Assembly: GCA_021813745.1 (NCBI GenBank)
Contig: JAKAJO010000075.1
Span: 62,001-126,000 of the forward strand
DNA length: 64,000 bases
Direction of reading: 5' to 3'
Source of the DNA: Acidobacteriota bacterium
Lineage (GTDB): Bacteria; Acidobacteriota; Terriglobia; Terriglobales; Acidobacteriaceae
Shown: positions 47,987-56,560 of the stretch, piece by piece
Layout of the letters: each line of letters opens with the position of its first letter
Position numbering within the stretch: position 1 is the first letter of the stretch
Program-made: the position numbers and the translations under genes
The notes under the pieces: generated by a model
Seen by the model: only the letters and a program-made list of their open reading frames with translations
The model's database searches: none
Told to the model about the DNA's origin: nothing

Positions 47987-50227
47987 ATGCGCCACACTCC
48001 TACTTTCCCGTTTATCTCTACCTTGCTCGTTGCCTTCACCGCTTCCGTCGTAGTCATCGCGCAGTCGACCGTGCCTGCTTCGGCCCCGTACAAGGATGCC
48101 TCGCAACCAGTGGAGAAGCGCGTTGCCGACTTAGTGAGCCGTATGACTCTCGAAGAGAAAGCCACCATGCTATCTGGCTCCGGATGGATGGAATCAGCCT
48201 CCATCCCACGCCTTGGCATTCCTTCAATCAAAATGGCCGACGGCCCGATGGGCGTGCGCGCCTGGAGTGGTCCATCGGCACAGACCAGTGCCCCAGGTTA
48301 TGCGCAGAAAGTCGAGTCCACCGCCTTTCCCTCCGGCATTGATATGGCCGCCACGTGGGATACGGATCTGGTCAACCGCGAGGGGCACGCCATCGGCCAG
48401 GAGGTCAAAGCTCTTGGCCGCGACATGATCCTCGGACCGACGGTCAACATCAATCGCGTACCGCTGTGGGGTCGCAACTTCGAAGCCTACGGCGAAGATC
48501 CCTATCTCTCCGGCCAACTTGCTGTGGCCTACGTCAAGGGAGTGCAGGCAGAGGGCGTCATTCCATCGGTCAAGCACTTCGACGCCAACAACGAAGAGTT
48601 CGAACGCCATCGCATTGACGCTCATGTGGACGAGCGCACCCTGCACGAAATTTATCTGCCGGCATTTAAGGCTGCGGTCCAGCAGGGCGGCGCGTGGAAC
48701 GTAATGTCCGCGTACAACAAAGTCAATGGCATCCACTGCGGCGAAAATGCCTACCTCCTGACCGACATCCTGAGAAAGGAATTTGGCTTTAAAGGTTTCG
48801 TCGTATCAGACTGGGCAAGCACGTATTCCACCGCACCCACCGTTAACGCCGGTATGAACCTCGAGATGCCGGGGGGCCCGCAGATGGTGGCCATGACCAA
48901 GTCCGAGCGCTTCATTAAAGGTGGCAGTGGTGCCGGGTGGCTCGCAGCGGATAAAGTTCTTGCTGCTGTAAAAGCAGGTGAGATCTCAGAGGCCACGCTC
49001 GACAGAAATGTGAGCGACATCCTTCGTGTAATCTTCCTCAGCGGCCAGTTCGACCATCCACACACGGGTACCGGCATTGTTGACACCCCCGAACAGCGCG
49101 CGGTTGCCTTGCAGGGAGCCACCGAAGGCATCGTGCTGCTCAAGAACCTTGGATCGCTGCTCCCCCTTGACCCTGCAAAAGTTCATTCGATTGCTGTCAT
49201 TGGGCCAAACGCGGCGGTCGCCCGCACCGGAGGCGGGGGCAGCTCGATGGTACGTCCCAAGTCCGCCATTGCGCCGCTGGAAGCCATCCGCAATCGCGCC
49301 GGCAGCGGTGTTCGGGTCAACTACGCTCTCGGCGTTGGCATGGAAGGCGAAGACCCCGCGCACGACACATCGGATGCACGAGCGAAAGACCTTGCGCAGG
49401 CCGTCGACGCAGCTTCGCACGCCGATGTTGCCGTCGTTGTCGTCGGCCGCTACAACAAGCTTGAGTCCGAAGGACACGACGTAGCGACGATGGATTTGCC
49501 TGCCGGGCAGGATGCACTGATTCAAGCCGTCGAAAAGGCCAACCCGCACACCATCGTCGTCCTCAACACAGGCGATCCCGTCACTATGACGAAGTGGATC
49601 GACTCCACGCCTGCACTCCTTGACATGTGGTATGGCGGTGAAGAGGGTGGGCAGGCTCTCGCCAACATCCTCTTCGGTGACGCCAATCCTTCTGGCAAAC
49701 TGCCCGTCACGCTGCCCAAGCGCTACGAGGATTCACCCGCTGCCCCCAACTACCCAGGCAGCAATCTTGTAGCAAACTATGCCGAGGGCATCTACGTCGG
49801 CTATCGCTACTACGACACGAAACACGTCGATCCGCAGTTCCCGTTTGGCTATGGCCTCAGCTACACCACATTCGCTTACAGCGATCTCAAAGTCACGCCG
49901 GGCAAAGTCGCCGGCAATCAACCTGTGCAGGTCAGCTTCAACGTGCGCAACACCGGCAGCCGCGCCGGAGCCGAAGTCGTGCAGCTCTACGTGCACGACG
50001 GCCATTCCAAAATCGACCGCCCCGAGCACGAGCTCAAAGGCTTCTCCCGCGTTGAGTTGAAACCCGGCGAAACGAAAGCGGTCCAACTCACTCTGAACCG
50101 CTCAGCACTTTCTTACTGGAATCCAGCGACCAAAGACTGGCAGGCTGATGCGGGAACATTTGACATTCAGATTGGCGCATCGTCGCGGGACATCCGCCTG
50201 CACGCGTCACTGACACTTGCGCAGTGA
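47987..50227 (+). CDS. Secreted GH3 beta-glucosidase/beta-xylosidase
   Basis: 746 residues with a signal peptide (ISTLLVAFTASVVVIAQ) and GGAG eight bases before the ATG. GH3 N-terminal barrel: KMADGPMGVR, SVKHFDANNEEFERH and the nucleophile Asp275 in GFVVSDWAS. The (alpha/beta)6 domain has VVVVGRYNKLESEG and the C-terminal fibronectin-III-like domain starts PVQVSFNVRNTGSRAG. It should cleave beta-linked gluco- or xylo-oligosaccharides in the periplasm. Confidence 0.93.
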   Translation: MRHTPTFPFISTLLVAFTASVVVIAQSTVPASAPYKDASQPVEKRVADLVSRMTLEEKATMLSGSGWMESASIPRLGIPSIKMADGPMGVRAWSGPSAQTSAPGYAQKVESTAFPSGIDMAATWDTDLVNREGHAIGQEVKALGRDMILGPTVNINRVPLWGRNFEAYGEDPYLSGQLAVAYVKGVQAEGVIPSVKHFDANNEEFERHRIDAHVDERTLHEIYLPAFKAAVQQGGAWNVMSAYNKVNGIHCGENAYLLTDILRKEFGFKGFVVSDWASTYSTAPTVNAGMNLEMPGGPQMVAMTKSERFIKGGSGAGWLAADKVLAAVKAGEISEATLDRNVSDILRVIFLSGQFDHPHTGTGIVDTPEQRAVALQGATEGIVLLKNLGSLLPLDPAKVHSIAVIGPNAAVARTGGGGSSMVRPKSAIAPLEAIRNRAGSGVRVNYALGVGMEGEDPAHDTSDARAKDLAQAVDAASHADVAVVVVGRYNKLESEGHDVATMDLPAGQDALIQAVEKANPHTIVVLNTGDPVTMTKWIDSTPALLDMWYGGEEGGQALANILFGDANPSGKLPVTLPKRYEDSPAAPNYPGSNLVANYAEGIYVGYRYYDTKHVDPQFPFGYGLSYTTFAYSDLKVTPGKVAGNQPVQVSFNVRNTGSRAGAEVVQLYVHDGHSKIDRPEHELKGFSRVELKPGETKAVQLTLNRSALSYWNPATKDWQADAGTFDIQIGASSRDIRLHASLTLAQ

Positions 50228-50242
50228 GCGCGGCTTCGAGCC

Positions 50243-51097
50243 CTACTTCTGCGGCGTTTGGTAGGGCTCAACACTCAGCATTTTAGAAAGGATGCCACGT
50301 TCTTCCGGACTGAAGGCGCGCTGATACTGCCCTGAATCCAGCACCATCGAACGCTGGTCAGGAGGTACCGAACGCAGATTCCGGAAGGCGTTTCGCATCG
50401 CCGTTTGCCGATCGGCTGGCAACTGCGTCCATTGCCGTCCTGCCTCCTGTACCTGTGCGCGCTGCTGTGGGCTCAACCGCTCCAAATTCTCCGTCCGTGC
50501 CAACCTCCGGTCACGCTGTGCCTGAGGCATCTGCTCAACATTGTGCAATTGCTGCATCAACCGTTGCTGAGTGTTCTGCGGAAGGCGGTTGAAACTCGGA
50601 TCCTTTCGCAGAAGTTGCTCCTGCTGTTGAAGCGGGAGGTCGCGATGTTGATTCAGCCACGAACCCAGATGGCCCGGTCGCGCATAAGATGATGACGCAC
50701 CCGATCCGTTATAGGGTGCGCGAAAATTACTCCCTCCGTTTGCGGGGCCGGCTGAGCGCGGTGCATAGCCCTGTCCTCGATACTGCATCGCTTGCCCTGC
50801 GCCTCCCTGGAAGCCGGATTGCGGCGCGGCGCGTTGGCCCCAGGATCCTGCCGTACCTTGTCCACTCGGGCGCGGAGCCTGGGGCATTGCACTCCCGTAC
50901 TGCCTTTGCTGGTAACCCTGCTGCGGCCGCACATTCTGCGCGCGCGGAGCCTGATAATGCGGACGCGCCCCTGGTGCGGCGTGCTGCTGTGCACCATGCT
51001 GACCGCGTCCCCACGCCATCGGAAGACACAATGCCAGCGACGCAGCGGCCAAAGCCACGCGACAGAGCATGCCCGCTCTCCTCTTCGCCTGCATCAT
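50243..51097 (-). CDS. Secreted DUF3106-type protein
   Basis: 284 residues with a signal peptide (VALAAASLALCLPMAWG). Residues 35-145 are low-complexity (Gln, Gly, Ala, Tyr, Pro). The rest is helical with DUF3106 patterns: LSPQQRAQVQEAGRQWTQLP and a repeat-like PPDQRSMVLDSG, FSPEERGILSKML. It closes an operon with the anti-sigma and sigma genes and may be a periplasmic sensor or effector of that ECF system, similar to CpxP/RseB-like partners; this role is inferred from position. Confidence 0.75.
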   Translation of the reverse strand: MMQAKRRAGMLCRVALAAASLALCLPMAWGRGQHGAQQHAAPGARPHYQAPRAQNVRPQQGYQQRQYGSAMPQAPRPSGQGTAGSWGQRAAPQSGFQGGAGQAMQYRGQGYAPRSAGPANGGSNFRAPYNGSGASSSYARPGHLGSWLNQHRDLPLQQQEQLLRKDPSFNRLPQNTQQRLMQQLHNVEQMPQAQRDRRLARTENLERLSPQQRAQVQEAGRQWTQLPADRQTAMRNAFRNLRSVPPDQRSMVLDSGQYQRAFSPEERGILSKMLSVEPYQTPQK

Positions 51098-51145
51098 GTC
51101 GATTTCAACCCCTGCCGCGGACTTGTCGCCACGGTCAGCGCTTCT

Positions 51146-51637
51146 TCAATTCTCGTTGCCGGAGATCGCATCCAACTGGTCCAGAAGCTGTGCATTGTTG
51201 TCCAGCAACTGCAGATCCTGAACCACCGCTGCCTGTCCCGGCTTCGCCGGCGTCGGCTGATCCCAATTTGAAATTCCCAGATAGGCGCCGCCCCCCAACA
51301 GCAGCACCATCGTCAATGCCATTGCAGCCACCGGCCGCACATGCATCTGGGGCCCATACAACATCCTCGCACGCAGCCGCTCCAGCAAGCCTGCGCGAGG
51401 CTCCTGTCGCACTTCATCCAGTTGCGCATTCATCCGGGTCATGAAGTACGGGCTTGGCTCCGGTGCTGTCCAGGCGTCCATGAGCGCCATCGTCGCGCGC
51501 AGTTCGTCCAGCTTCTGCCTGCACGCATCGCACTCGGCTACATGCGTCTTCACCTTGGCATTTGCAGTCTCGGGCGCAAGCAGCATGTCAGCCAGCTTGC
51601 TTTCCATTCCAGCGCATTCCGTCAATCCAGTTGCCAT
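51146..51637 (-). CDS. Membrane-bound anti-sigma factor-like protein
   Basis: 163 residues from the ATG at 51637 (GGGGG eight bases upstream; earlier ATGs at 51655 and 51643 are possible). An N-terminal zinc-binding anti-sigma domain has HVAECDACRQKLDEL, followed by a single transmembrane helix (VAAMALTMVLLLGGGAYLG) and a short periplasmic tail. It should hold the ECF sigma factor encoded just upstream until a signal comes. Confidence 0.83.
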   Translation of the reverse strand: MATGLTECAGMESKLADMLLAPETANAKVKTHVAECDACRQKLDELRATMALMDAWTAPEPSPYFMTRMNAQLDEVRQEPRAGLLERLRARMLYGPQMHVRPVAAMALTMVLLLGGGAYLGISNWDQPTPAKPGQAAVVQDLQLLDNNAQLLDQLDAISGNEN

Positions 51638-51688
51638 CTTCATCACCCCCAACATGCCGCCGGTCTGATCCGGCTGTTTCCACTCTTG

Positions 51689-52348
51689 CTATACGAATTC
51701 CTTCAACTTCTCCCGGAGAGTTTGATAAGCGCGGAAAAGCAGCGACTTGGTTGCAGACTCGCTCAGCTTCAAGACTTCGCCAATCTGCCGGTAATCCATT
51801 CCCTGGTACTTGTGCATCAGCACAGCCATCCGCTGCCGCTCCGGCAACGCCATCACGTGCTGCCGGATTGCCGCCATCCGCTCATCGCGCAGCAATTTCT
51901 GCTCGATTGATGGCTCGTCGTCGGCCACATCCGGTGTCGTCCCGGTCTCTTCGTCCGGCGCGTCCAGATACACATTCTGCGCCGCTCGTTCGTGCCGCGT
52001 GTCGCGTGCGTGGTTCACCGCCAGGTTCGTCGCAATCCGGTACAGCCACGTCGTAAACTTGGCTTCCGCGCGGTAACTCTCGCGCGAACGGTACACCCGG
52101 AGAAACACTTCCTGCGTCAATTCCTCGGCAACCGCCTGGTTATGCACCATACGAAAGAGGAAATGAATCATCGGCCGATGATACTTTTCCACCAGGTAGT
52201 TGAACCCGGAATCATCCCCCGCTGCAACCCGCAGCATAATAGCCGCGTCGCTCGACTCATCCGCCGCAGCATTCCCGCTGCGATAGCCACCCGGTCGTGA
52301 TGCCGAGTTCGCTCCCAGGGCCGGGTTGTCCAGGACCATGGTTGCCAT
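51689..52348 (-). CDS. ECF-type RNA polymerase sigma factor
   Basis: 219 residues if started at the ATG at 52348; the frame is open to an ATG at 52687, adding 113 low-complexity residues unlike sigma factors, and no start has a good ribosome site. Region 2: FNYLVEKYHRPMIHFLFRMV, AEELTQEVFLRVYRSRESY, FTTWLYRIATNLAVNH. Region 4: LPERQRMAVLMHKYQGMDYR, KLSESATKSLLFRAYQTLRE. The C-terminal domain ends normally. It is the first gene of the operon with anti-sigma and DUF3106 genes. Confidence 0.88.
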   Translation of the reverse strand: MATMVLDNPALGANSASRPGGYRSGNAAADESSDAAIMLRVAAGDDSGFNYLVEKYHRPMIHFLFRMVHNQAVAEELTQEVFLRVYRSRESYRAEAKFTTWLYRIATNLAVNHARDTRHERAAQNVYLDAPDEETGTTPDVADDEPSIEQKLLRDERMAAIRQHVMALPERQRMAVLMHKYQGMDYRQIGEVLKLSESATKSLLFRAYQTLREKLKEFV

Positions 52349-52735
52349 ATCGTCTGAAACCCCATAGCCTCCGGAAGGTTGCGCCAGATTTTCAGAATTT
52401 CCGGTTGAAGATGGTTCCTCGTCACGTCCCGGCGCGCCCTCGCCGCCCTCGCCACCGATGCGCCGCGCAAACCCGATCCCCGCACTCAGTGTGGCCTCTG
52501 GCCCACATCCGGGATGCCCGGCCAACTCAATATTCTGCATCCACTTAGCTTCGGGTAAAGCACACAGATTCTCGAGAGCAGTCAGACCCCGCTCAAAGGA
52601 CCGTGCCAGGGTCCGAACCCTGCAGAATGGATTGTCGATCCTGAGCATGCGTCGCGCTTTGCCGCGGCTGTGGGCCCCGTCGCCCATAACCGGCGGCGGT
52701 TTGGCCGCAAAGCCCCGCTGGTGTTACTCTAACCC

Positions 52736-52760
52736 AAGCGATGTGTAGCTGGCATCGCTT
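52736..52760. other. Hairpin upstream of tRNA-Val
   Basis: AAGCGATG and CATCGCTT are perfect 8-base inverted repeats around a nine-base loop, followed by TCCTC. It lies 18 bases before the tRNA gene and could be a terminator isolating the tRNA, but has only a weak U-tract. Confidence 0.4.
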
Positions 52761-52778
52761 TCCTCACACCCCTCACGG

Positions 52779-52855
52779 GGGCGGTTAGCTCAGCTGGTTA
52801 GAGCGCCTGCTTCACACGCAGGAGGTCCGGGGTTCGAGTCCCTGACCGCCCACCA
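52779..52855 (+). tRNA. tRNA-Val (anticodon CAC)
   Basis: Acceptor GGGCGGT pairs with ACCGCCC, the D-arm is GCTC/GAGC, the anticodon stem CCTGC/GCAGG encloses TTCACAC with anticodon CAC, and the T-arm is CGGGG-TTCGAGT-CCCTG. The 3' CCA is encoded. The gene is intact and serves as the attachment site of the downstream integrated element. Confidence 0.97.
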
Positions 52856-52856
52856 T
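52793..52856 (+). repeat. Left attachment site (direct repeat, 64 bases)
   Basis: Begins GCTGGTTAGAGC inside the D-loop of tRNA-Val and runs through CCA to a following T. Identical to 57465-57528. Confidence 0.9.
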
Positions 52857-52906
52857 GCCTAGAATCAACGACTTAGCGGAATCCTCCCGGATGCCGAAAG
52901 TATCAA

Positions 52907-52922
52907 GCAGGCGGTCATTTTC
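52907..52922 (+). repeat. Possible integrase arm site, left
   Basis: GCAGGCGGTCATTTTC, identical to 57405-57420. It lies 50 bases inside the left repeat. Confidence 0.5.
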
Positions 52923-52940
52923 GTCAAGCGTTTTCGCGCG

Positions 52941-53042
52941 GGTTACCCGCGTTACCGCCTTTTCGCTCTATACCCCCGACCCCTTACTTATTTTTGAGCA
53001 AAGGGTCAGGGTGATAGTGTAAAAAGTGGTAACCCGGTAACC
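52941..53042. repeat. Inverted repeat at the left end of the element
   Basis: GGTTACCCGCGTTACC (52941-52956) and GGTAACCCGGTAACC (53028-53042) are near-complementary arms. Between them CCCCGACCCCTT and AAAGGGTCAGGG can pair as an inner stem. It is just beyond the primase stop codon, so it may be a terminator-like structure or a replication or recombination site. Confidence 0.5.
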
Positions 53043-53056
53043 GTAGCCGGGGCGTG

Positions 53057-55453
53057 CTAGGCTGCCTCTGCCGCCACGGAATGCAGGCGCACCCCGCAGA
53101 ATGCTTTGACAGCTTTCCCACCTATCTTGCATGTGGCGTACTTCACGCCCCGTAGCCTTTTCAAGTCCGCAATCACTCTTTGGATTACGTCTCCGTCTAG
53201 CTCACTCTCACGCACCCACACGATCACGGCACGCACCATGTCCGCGTAGCTCACCTTGCCATCCGGGGAAGCATCCAGGCAGGCAGCCTTGAATTGCGCT
53301 GCCACGTCCAGCTCAGTGAATAGTTCGTCCGTTGAGTCCTTCACCGCCGCTGGTTTTCCTAGCCCGTCCTGAATGACTGACGGACACAGCGCAATCAGCT
53401 CGGCAAGAATCCCCGGCAACTCACCGTGCAGCGTTGCGTCAATGGTTGTCTCCGGCGCTTCACTGAAGTCCGCACGGAATGGCACCAGATGCACCCTCCC
53501 CCGGAATGCAGCATCAGCCGGAAAGACGGGCTGCTCGTTGGTAGTGAGAAACAGCTTCCACGTTGGCTTAATCTGCCGTGCATTCTCTCGCATGGCCGCC
53601 GCGCTCACCGTATCCCCACCGCTTAGAACCTTAAGCAGCGGAAAGTCCAGGTTGTCTGTTTTGGCCTCTTGGACGCACACCAGCCGCGCACCCTCCAGTG
53701 TTGAAAGAGTCCGCTTGTTGGATTCATCCGCGAACTTGCTCTCTGCCAGCTCACGCGGACGCAGCAGCACCGATGAACCGCCAAGGATACCTTCAAGGAC
53801 GCGAATGAAACTGCCTTTGCCATTCCTGCCTGAGCCGTAGAGCGCAAAAATCGCGTGCTCCGGGTGAGCAGTCAAGCACAATGCGCACAGCCGCCGCAGA
53901 TACTCCGCAAGGTCACGATCACCGCAAGCAATTTCCAAGAGGAAACGTGTCCAGCGCGGTGTGGGATGGCTTGCGTCTGGTGCCACGGTCAAACACCGTG
54001 AGACGTAATCCTCCCGCTGCGCTGGACGCACCTTTCCTGTGCGTAGTTCGGCCACCGTGCCATCCGGCAAGCCCAAGAGGTACTCATCGCTGTCAAACTG
54101 CTCACGGCGCGTCTCCGGCAAGTCCAGCCACGCAAGGGACGCCACACCGCCCACCGTATCGCTAGCCTTGAGCATTCCCCGCCTGTCACGCCCCTCCGCT
54201 GGTGGCGGGTACAGAGCATACAGCCACTTCAAGTGGGCATTCACAGCCTTACTCAGCAACCGCCTATCCGGGCGCATCTCCCACGCTTTGCCTGTCCAGG
54301 CCGCAAGCACCGGCGGGTTGACGTCCGTGACAAGGGCAAAGTCTTGGTTGTCTCTGAGAAAATCGTCAGCCAAGTCAGCTTGCAGCAGCGGCGGCAATGG
54401 CCGCGTTCTCCTGCCCGTCCCCGTCCCTAGCACCGCCTCTGCATCCCGTCCCGGCTCAGGCAAGTATGGGATTGGGTTGCGCCGTGCCATCTCAGCTTTG
54501 AACACAGCCGTATTCCTCTCTGCCTTTTCGCAGGTGTTGTGGGAACACTTGAAGGCCAAGCGGCCATTGATGACTTGCAGCACCGTGCTTGTTTCTCCGG
54601 CTTCATCGTGTGGATGTGCGTCCGTCTCTGTCAGCGGGCAGTAGATGCCGATTTTCCAGCCGCCTGTGACGCGCCGTGCGTCTGTCCGCGCCGCAAGATC
54701 ATAGTGCTCCACGTAGCCGAGCAACCACTCCCGCGCAGCCTTGGCCTCATCGCTGGCAATCTCTTCTGGTGGCCCGTAATCGCGTCCAGTGGCGCTTTGT
54801 GGCGTCCTCTCGCGCAGTTGAGCATCTGATACCACATCATTGCTGCCAGCCTCCAGAAGCACGCTCTGGCGGTGTGGCCGCGCCGGGCGGTGTTCACCTT
54901 TGCGTGACCACGTGCCGGGCAGCTTTGCCACCCGCGCCGCATTGTGGTTGGTCACGTCCAGCATGGCGTACCGCCCGGCAAGTGAACGGAGCACTGAGCG
55001 CACCAGTTCGTGCGCGGCTGCATCGTTCGGCAGGTCGATGCGATAGCGCAAGTGGTAGCCGTTGCCGGAGTCAATCACAGCAGGTGCGGGCCAGCCTGCC
55101 GCAGATAGTTCATCGCGGCACTGTTTCGTTTGCTCAAAGGCGGCTGCTTTCTCTGCATCCGTGCTGTTTGTTCCGGTTGGGCGCGGAGGATCAAAGTCCA
55201 AGAGCAGCCATTCACGACGGGCAATGTGCTCGTCCGCAGCACTGTGATATGTCCGCACCAGCTCAGTGGGATTCAACACGGTGTCTGGTGTCAACGCATC
55301 CGGGCGGAGCGGGTTGAGTGTAGCCCACGCCGCTTTGTAATCGCCCAACTGCTCCACAGCGGACAAGGCAGCCGCTTCGCTGTCAAAGTACCCAGCGAAG
55401 ATGTCCCCCGCCGGAGTTAAGACGCGCACTTCATGCTTGCCTGTGAAAAGCAT
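53057..55453 (-). CDS. Primase/SF3-helicase (D5/P4-type replication protein) of the element
   Basis: 798 residues from the ATG at 55453, which overlaps the stop of the previous gene as TAATG. The N-terminal third (LLLDFDPPRP, AVIDSGNGYHLRYRI) resembles archaeo-eukaryotic primase of integrated elements. A Cys/His stretch (FKCSHNTCEKAE) follows. The C-terminal part is a superfamily-3 helicase: Walker A LYGSGRNGKGSFIRVLEG near residue 540, Walker B-like ARLVCVQEAK and sensor LFLTTNEQPVF. It would start replication of the excised element. The family is common in phages and satellites. Confidence 0.87.
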   Translation of the reverse strand: MLFTGKHEVRVLTPAGDIFAGYFDSEAAALSAVEQLGDYKAAWATLNPLRPDALTPDTVLNPTELVRTYHSAADEHIARREWLLLDFDPPRPTGTNSTDAEKAAAFEQTKQCRDELSAAGWPAPAVIDSGNGYHLRYRIDLPNDAAAHELVRSVLRSLAGRYAMLDVTNHNAARVAKLPGTWSRKGEHRPARPHRQSVLLEAGSNDVVSDAQLRERTPQSATGRDYGPPEEIASDEAKAAREWLLGYVEHYDLAARTDARRVTGGWKIGIYCPLTETDAHPHDEAGETSTVLQVINGRLAFKCSHNTCEKAERNTAVFKAEMARRNPIPYLPEPGRDAEAVLGTGTGRRTRPLPPLLQADLADDFLRDNQDFALVTDVNPPVLAAWTGKAWEMRPDRRLLSKAVNAHLKWLYALYPPPAEGRDRRGMLKASDTVGGVASLAWLDLPETRREQFDSDEYLLGLPDGTVAELRTGKVRPAQREDYVSRCLTVAPDASHPTPRWTRFLLEIACGDRDLAEYLRRLCALCLTAHPEHAIFALYGSGRNGKGSFIRVLEGILGGSSVLLRPRELAESKFADESNKRTLSTLEGARLVCVQEAKTDNLDFPLLKVLSGGDTVSAAAMRENARQIKPTWKLFLTTNEQPVFPADAAFRGRVHLVPFRADFSEAPETTIDATLHGELPGILAELIALCPSVIQDGLGKPAAVKDSTDELFTELDVAAQFKAACLDASPDGKVSYADMVRAVIVWVRESELDGDVIQRVIADLKRLRGVKYATCKIGGKAVKAFCGVRLHSVAAEAA

Positions 55454-55932
55454 TAGGCGGCCTCCCCGTTGAAGAGCGCGCCTTGCACTGAAACGGGCAG
55501 GGCGGGTTTTTTCTGTGCTGGTGCTGCCTCCGTGAGTGGCCGCCCGTCGCACCATTCCAGCCGCCGCGCATAGTCGCCTGGCTGTTTCTTCAGTGAGACG
55601 CGCATCCCCAGCAGTTCATCAAGCGGGCGCGGCGTCAGTTTCACCATCCCGTTCAAATCTGGATGCACGTACAGCACGGCCCGTGACAGCAAGGGCGCAA
55701 GGTCATTGCTCATGTGAATGTGAATGTCCCAACGCAACCGCTCAAAGCACTCATGTACCGATGCGGCGCGGTTGCCTGTAAGACGGGATTGCACCAGTGC
55801 GGCCAACCGCTCAAACAGTTCGGGGTGATCGTGCGTTAGCTGGCTGAAGTCGCGCAGCAACCGCGCATCTTTTGCAGTGGTGGGTTGTGCCATGCGGATG
55901 ATGTCATCCGCTCTACGTGACGTAGTGTGCAT
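55453..55932 (-). CDS. Small element protein of unknown function
   Basis: 159 residues from the ATG at 55932 (AGGA about ten bases upstream); a second ATG lies at 55893. Predicted mostly helical, with an acidic/His-rich stretch (LTHDHPELFERLAALVQ) and a conserved-looking LRWDIHIHMSNDLAPLLSRAVL. I do not recognise a family. Translationally coupled (TAATG) to the primase gene, so it probably helps replication or its control. Confidence 0.55.
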   Translation of the reverse strand: MHTTSRRADDIIRMAQPTTAKDARLLRDFSQLTHDHPELFERLAALVQSRLTGNRAASVHECFERLRWDIHIHMSNDLAPLLSRAVLYVHPDLNGMVKLTPRPLDELLGMRVSLKKQPGDYARRLEWCDGRPLTEAAPAQKKPALPVSVQGALFNGEAA

Positions 55933-56098
55933 TTTGGATTGTCCTGAGTAGATTCCGGGTGAGGCGGGATGTTACCCCGCCACACTGCGCCCCGGTTGCA
56001 CGGTCATGCGGTCATCTTCGTGCCGTGGACAATCCAAGTCCGGCCCGTCCCGCAGCATGACAAGCGGGAAAGCACTCAATTTTTCACCCTTCGGGGAC

Positions 56099-56363
56099 AT
56101 TTGCCCCTACACTATATAGCTCACTTGAAAAAAACCCGTTTGTTTTCTGTGGGCTACAGAGGGTGTTGAATTGCCCCTCATTAAGTAGCCTCACTACGCT
56201 GCAAACCGTTGAAAATAAGAGACCGCTACGAAGAATCAACAGCTTACGGCAATTCAGACAGGCGAAATTGTCCCTACATATATATTGCACGGGGATGCAA
56301 ACGTCTCATTTATGTGACTTTACGGAAGGGCAATGTCTCGGTGCGCAATTGTCCCTACATATA
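56099..56363. repeat. Four iteron-like copies of A(A/T)TTG(C/T)CCCTACATAT
   Basis: Copies start at 56099 (ATTTGCCCCTACACTATATA), 56169 (AATTGCCCCTCATTAAGTAG), 56266 (AATTGTCCCTACATATATAT) and 56347 (AATTGTCCCTACATATACGT). They have the same orientation and spacings of 70, 97 and 81 bases. The last two are followed by CACGGGG then GCAAAC. Iterons for an initiator or operators for a regulator are both possible. Confidence 0.6.
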
Positions 56364-56423
56364 CGTACCACGGGGCGGCAAACCGTTGAAAATAAAGGAC
56401 TGCTACGAAGAATCAACAACTTG
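56201..56423. repeat. 46-base direct repeat, two copies
   Basis: Copies at 56201-56246 and 56378-56423 share GCAAACCGTTGAAAATAA and GCTACGAAGAATCAACA, with a few differences between. They are 177 bases apart and alternate with the iteron-like motif, so the larger unit seems to have been duplicated. Confidence 0.7.
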
Positions 56424-56560
56424 GCGACTTCGATGCAGCTAAGCCTATCTGAATGAATAAGATAGACGGGGTGGGGTAAATCTTGCAACACATCCCTAAA
56501 TAGAGCGCCGCAATCCTCAAATTTACACAAACAAAAATAAATCTCAAATAGTAAATCGGT

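Larger units (their letters stand above)
55933..56560. other. Repeat-rich non-coding region of the element, possible origin and control region
   Basis: About 630 AT-rich bases between integrase and the small gene with no convincing gene. It has four copies of an AATTG(C/T)CCCTACATAT-like motif, a 46-base direct repeat in two copies (annotated separately), and a perfect 11-base inverted repeat TTGGATTGTCC/GGACAATCCAA at 55934-55944 and 56027-56037 directly in front of the small gene. It also has GGCGGG/CCCGCC pairing at 55963-55981. It must contain the promoter of the primase operon. Confidence 0.6.

Noticed and set aside
56099..56423. Possible CRISPR array
   Set aside because: Repeats are degenerate, differ in length and have unequal spacers; no cas genes are near. 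Iteron-like repeats fit better.
56084..56530. Two short minus-strand frames that share a KLLILRS..LFSTVC stretch
   Set aside because: The shared stretch is produced by the 46-base DNA repeat. The rest of the frames is unrelated and has no ribosome site, so non-coding repeats are the better reading.
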